Below the pieces are notes generated by a model. That model saw nothing but the letters and a program-made list of their open reading frames with translations. It did not search any database and was not told where the DNA came from. Of a stretch of DNA of 64,000 nucleotides, positions 62,371 to 64,000 are shown piece after piece. Origin of the DNA: an uncultured Bacteroidales bacterium. GTDB lineage: Bacteria > Bacteroidota > Bacteroidia > Bacteroidales > UBA932. Position 1 is the stretch's first letter. The number at the start of each line of letters is the position of its first letter. The stretch lies in contig CALVDE010000004.1 in assembly GCA_944326265.1 (NCBI GenBank), positions 62,001 to 126,000 on the forward strand. Reading direction: 5' to 3'. The translations under genes were made by a program, and so were the position numbers.

Positions 62371-62399
62371 CTTGGCGGAAACGGCAAGTGCAGTGGCGG

Positions 62400-63317
62400 T
62401 TATTTGATGCCGAAGGTGTCCTCGGGGCATGTACCGGTAGGCTCGATGTGGACCACTATATCGTAGACTTCGGGGATATTGTCCCGGATATTCTGCTCGA
62501 TCTGGTTGGAGAGGGCGTGGGCCTGGTTGAGAGTCATCCCGCCGTCCGCCTCCACGTCGAGGGTAATCATATATTTGCCGCCGATACTGCGGGAGCGGAC
62601 CCTGTGCGGATTGCTGACTCCGTCCACCTTGCTTATGGCATCGAATATCCTCTGATAGACAGACTCGTCCTTCACGCCATCCATAAGTTCCACGTTGGAG
62701 TCCATGAATATCCTGATGGCCGAGCGGATGATGAAAAGGCTCACCAGCAGGGCCGTAACCGAATCCAGCACAGGCATGTCGAGGATGAACGAGAAGAACA
62801 GGCCTACAAGCACGCTCAGCGAGATAATCACGTCGTTGCGCATATTGACCCCGTTGGCCGTCAGCATGGACGAGCCGGTACGCTTTCCTGCCCTGGTCTG
62901 ATACAGCGAAAGCAGCAGCTTGCAGACTATCGAGAAAACTGTCACGTATATGGCCAGGGCTCCCGGCATCACTTTATCCTCGTGCGAGAACAGATGCTCC
63001 ACGGCGGAAATCAGCATCTCCGCTCCGGCGAAGAATATCAGCATCGACAATATCTTGGTGGCTATCGACTCCGCCTTGGCATATCCGTAGACATACTTGC
63101 GGTTGGGACGGCGTCCCATGACCTTGGCCGCCACTATCATCACTATCGACACCGCCACGTCAGACGCTGAGTCGATACCGTCTCCCACCACGGCGGAACT
63201 GCCGCTTATCACACCTGTCACGATCTTGGCCACCGACAACAGACCGTTGCCTATGATGCTGACATACGATGCCGTCAGTATCTGCCTCTCCACCGTTTTC
63301 TGACTTTCCTTTCCCAT
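62400..63317 (-). CDS. Cation diffusion facilitator (CDF) family efflux protein
   Basis: 305 residues from the ATG at 63317 (MGKESQKTVERQILTASYVS); the longer frame to 63467 crosses the promoter. Six membrane helices are visible. The transport-site helix 2 carries VVGDGIDSASDVAVSI (D-x3-D). The helix 5 counterpart is ANGVNMRNDVIISL (N-x3-D), where zinc exporters have H-x3-D, so Mn, Fe or another cation is possible. The C-terminal cytoplasmic domain (about 210-300) is complete: VYQRIFDAISKVDGVSNPHR, YMITLDVEADGGMTLNQAHA, VYDIVVHIEPTG. Confidence 0.93.
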   Translation of the reverse strand: MGKESQKTVERQILTASYVSIIGNGLLSVAKIVTGVISGSSAVVGDGIDSASDVAVSIVMIVAAKVMGRRPNRKYVYGYAKAESIATKILSMLIFFAGAEMLISAVEHLFSHEDKVMPGALAIYVTVFSIVCKLLLSLYQTRAGKRTGSSMLTANGVNMRNDVIISLSVLVGLFFSFILDMPVLDSVTALLVSLFIIRSAIRIFMDSNVELMDGVKDESVYQRIFDAISKVDGVSNPHRVRSRSIGGKYMITLDVEADGGMTLNQAHALSNQIEQNIRDNIPEVYDIVVHIEPTGTCPEDTFGIK

Positions 63318-63335
63318 ATTCTGTTTCCAAGCCTG

Positions 63336-63343
63336 CAAATATA
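63336..63343 (-). promoter_or_regulatory. -7 element for the CDF gene
   Basis: TATATTTG on the minus strand, 19 bases before the ATG at 63317, which supports that start. Confidence 0.6.
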
Positions 63344-63429
63344 CTCTACCTGCAGAACAAATCCAAGTCCCGGTTGTAATCTGCGCAAGCGCGCTCAAAA
63401 TCCTATTTCCGCAGATTATGAAATTATAT

Positions 63430-63460
63430 TTTGCGCAAATGCCATGCGTGGATATATTTG
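63430..63460 (+). promoter_or_regulatory. Consensus promoter for the gene at 63474
   Basis: TTTG at 63430-63433, a 19-base spacer and TATATTTG at 63453-63460, with a short leader of about 10-15 bases. There is no room for a riboswitch between promoter and start codon. Confidence 0.8.
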
Positions 63461-63473
63461 CAGACATATTAAA

Positions 63474-64000
63474 ATGGATATGAAAAGAACGGCAATAAGG
63501 ATATCGGCGGCGGTTGTGCTGGCCATGGTGCTTCTGTCTTGCGGAAGAGGCGGGAACGGAGCGGCGGACGGAGAGAAAGCAGTGATGCGGTATGCGCAGT
63601 ACCTGAGCATCACCGGCTGCGACGGCTACTCAGTGGCCGAAATCACCAATCCCTGGGACACCGCCAGGATACTGCACCGGTACATCCTCGTACCTGAAGG
63701 CAATGCCATACCGGCAGACCTGCCTCAAGGCACATTGATACGCACCCCTATCGACCGGATCATCGTCTACTCTTCGGTACATGCCTCGATAATCGACGCA
63801 CTCGGAGAGACAGACCGCATCACCGGAGTATGCGAGCCGGAGTACATGACCTGCAAGGCAGTACTCGACGGAGTGGCCGGAGGACGCATCACCGACTGCG
63901 GCAGCTCAGTCTCCCCCAGCGTGGAGCGGATAGCCGATGCCGGCGGACAGGTCATCATCGCCTCACCCTTTCAGAACAGCAACTACGGGGCGGCCGGCAA
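63474..64000 (+). CDS. ABC transporter substrate-binding lipoprotein (cobalamin/iron type), 3'-truncated by the window
   Basis: 175 residues visible; an ATG two codons downstream (63480) is an equally good start. Signal peptide with lipobox LLSC (MKRTAIRISAAVVLAMVLLSC). The start of the periplasmic-binding domain is typical of the BtuF/FecB family (PF01497): RIIVYSSVHASIIDALGETDRITGV, then SVERIADAGGQVIIASPF. Family members deliver vitamin B12 or ferric siderophores/heme to a BtuCD-like importer. B12 would suit the mutase at 4771-8804, but the ligand is not readable. The transporter genes would lie beyond the window. Confidence 0.85.
   Translation, partial: MDMKRTAIRISAAVVLAMVLLSCGRGGNGAADGEKAVMRYAQYLSITGCDGYSVAEITNPWDTARILHRYILVPEGNAIPADLPQGTLIRTPIDRIIVYSSVHASIIDALGETDRITGVCEPEYMTCKAVLDGVAGGRITDCGSSVSPSVERIADAGGQVIIASPFQNSNYGAAG

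Noticed and set aside
63318-63473. Cobalamin riboswitch ahead of the substrate-binding lipoprotein
   Set aside because: The promoter is 14 bases from the start codon and no B12-box-like sequence was found in the gap.

Overview
The window reads as a chromosomal segment of a gut-type member of Bacteroidota, order Bacteroidales. The evidence is the TAnnTTTG -7 promoter element in front of many genes (several with TTTG 19 bases upstream), a fused MurF-alanine racemase, FimB/Mfa2-type fimbriae, DUF4493 and PCMD surface lipoproteins, a DUF4254 protein beside a family 9 glycosyltransferase, and a two-subunit methylmalonyl-CoA mutase. I would not go below order level from sequence reading alone. No rRNA, tRNA, CRISPR array or complete insertion sequence was seen.

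Layout. 1-4.7 kb: the end of a sulfatase, a non-coding stretch with a palindromic element, an acetyltransferase, a small outer-membrane protein and a DUF4143 ATPase. 4.8-10.8 kb (minus): hutU, mutA and mutB with gaps of 33 and 11 bases, probably one operon linking urocanate breakdown with B12-dependent succinyl/methylmalonyl-CoA interconversion. 11-22.4 kb: a surface-lipoprotein locus, namely one PCMD lipoprotein on plus and a tightly packed six-gene minus operon of DUF4493/PCMD lipoproteins, an outer-membrane-type protein and an anaerobic sulfatase maturase. 22.5-26.6 kb (plus): parE, an acyltransferase and an acyl-CoA ligase. 26.6-34.2 kb (minus): one eight-gene operon (CNNM/CBS protein, TapB-like protein, NatAB-type ABC exporter, split 5'-nucleotidase with a frameshift, DUF4254, GT9). 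34.2-37.3 kb: tdk, rsmI, a helix-hairpin-helix protein and a decayed BMP-like lipoprotein. 37.3-42 kb (minus): Xaa-Pro aminopeptidase, a [2Fe-2S] protein, a sensory-type [FeFe]-hydrogenase with PAS domain, and a SpoIIE-type phosphatase. 42-50 kb: a DPP IV-like peptidase, a small PAS-like protein, a truncated ATPase, a HAD phosphatase, thiD, and murF-alr.

50-62.4 kb is the accessory part: a ParE-type toxin-antitoxin pair, debris of a YhcG nuclease and of a second LytTR gene, an orphan helical protein, and an Abi_2 (AbiF-like) HEPN protein with a divergent, well-formed promoter-plus-terminator unit that looks like a small RNA gene. These are followed by a free-standing LytTR regulator and a complete Mfa/Fim-type fimbrial operon. 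Upstream of that operon lie six tandem copies of a 105-bp element carrying interlocked dyads. The window ends with a cation-efflux protein and a divergent, incomplete cobalamin/iron-type substrate-binding lipoprotein.

The strongest candidate for a little-described system is the abi gene plus small RNA (52.5-53.25 kb). The mRNA leader predicted for abi is complementary to the whole predicted small RNA. The 105-bp repeat array upstream of the fimbrial operon is second. All calls come from reading the sequence; no database search or folding calculation was run.
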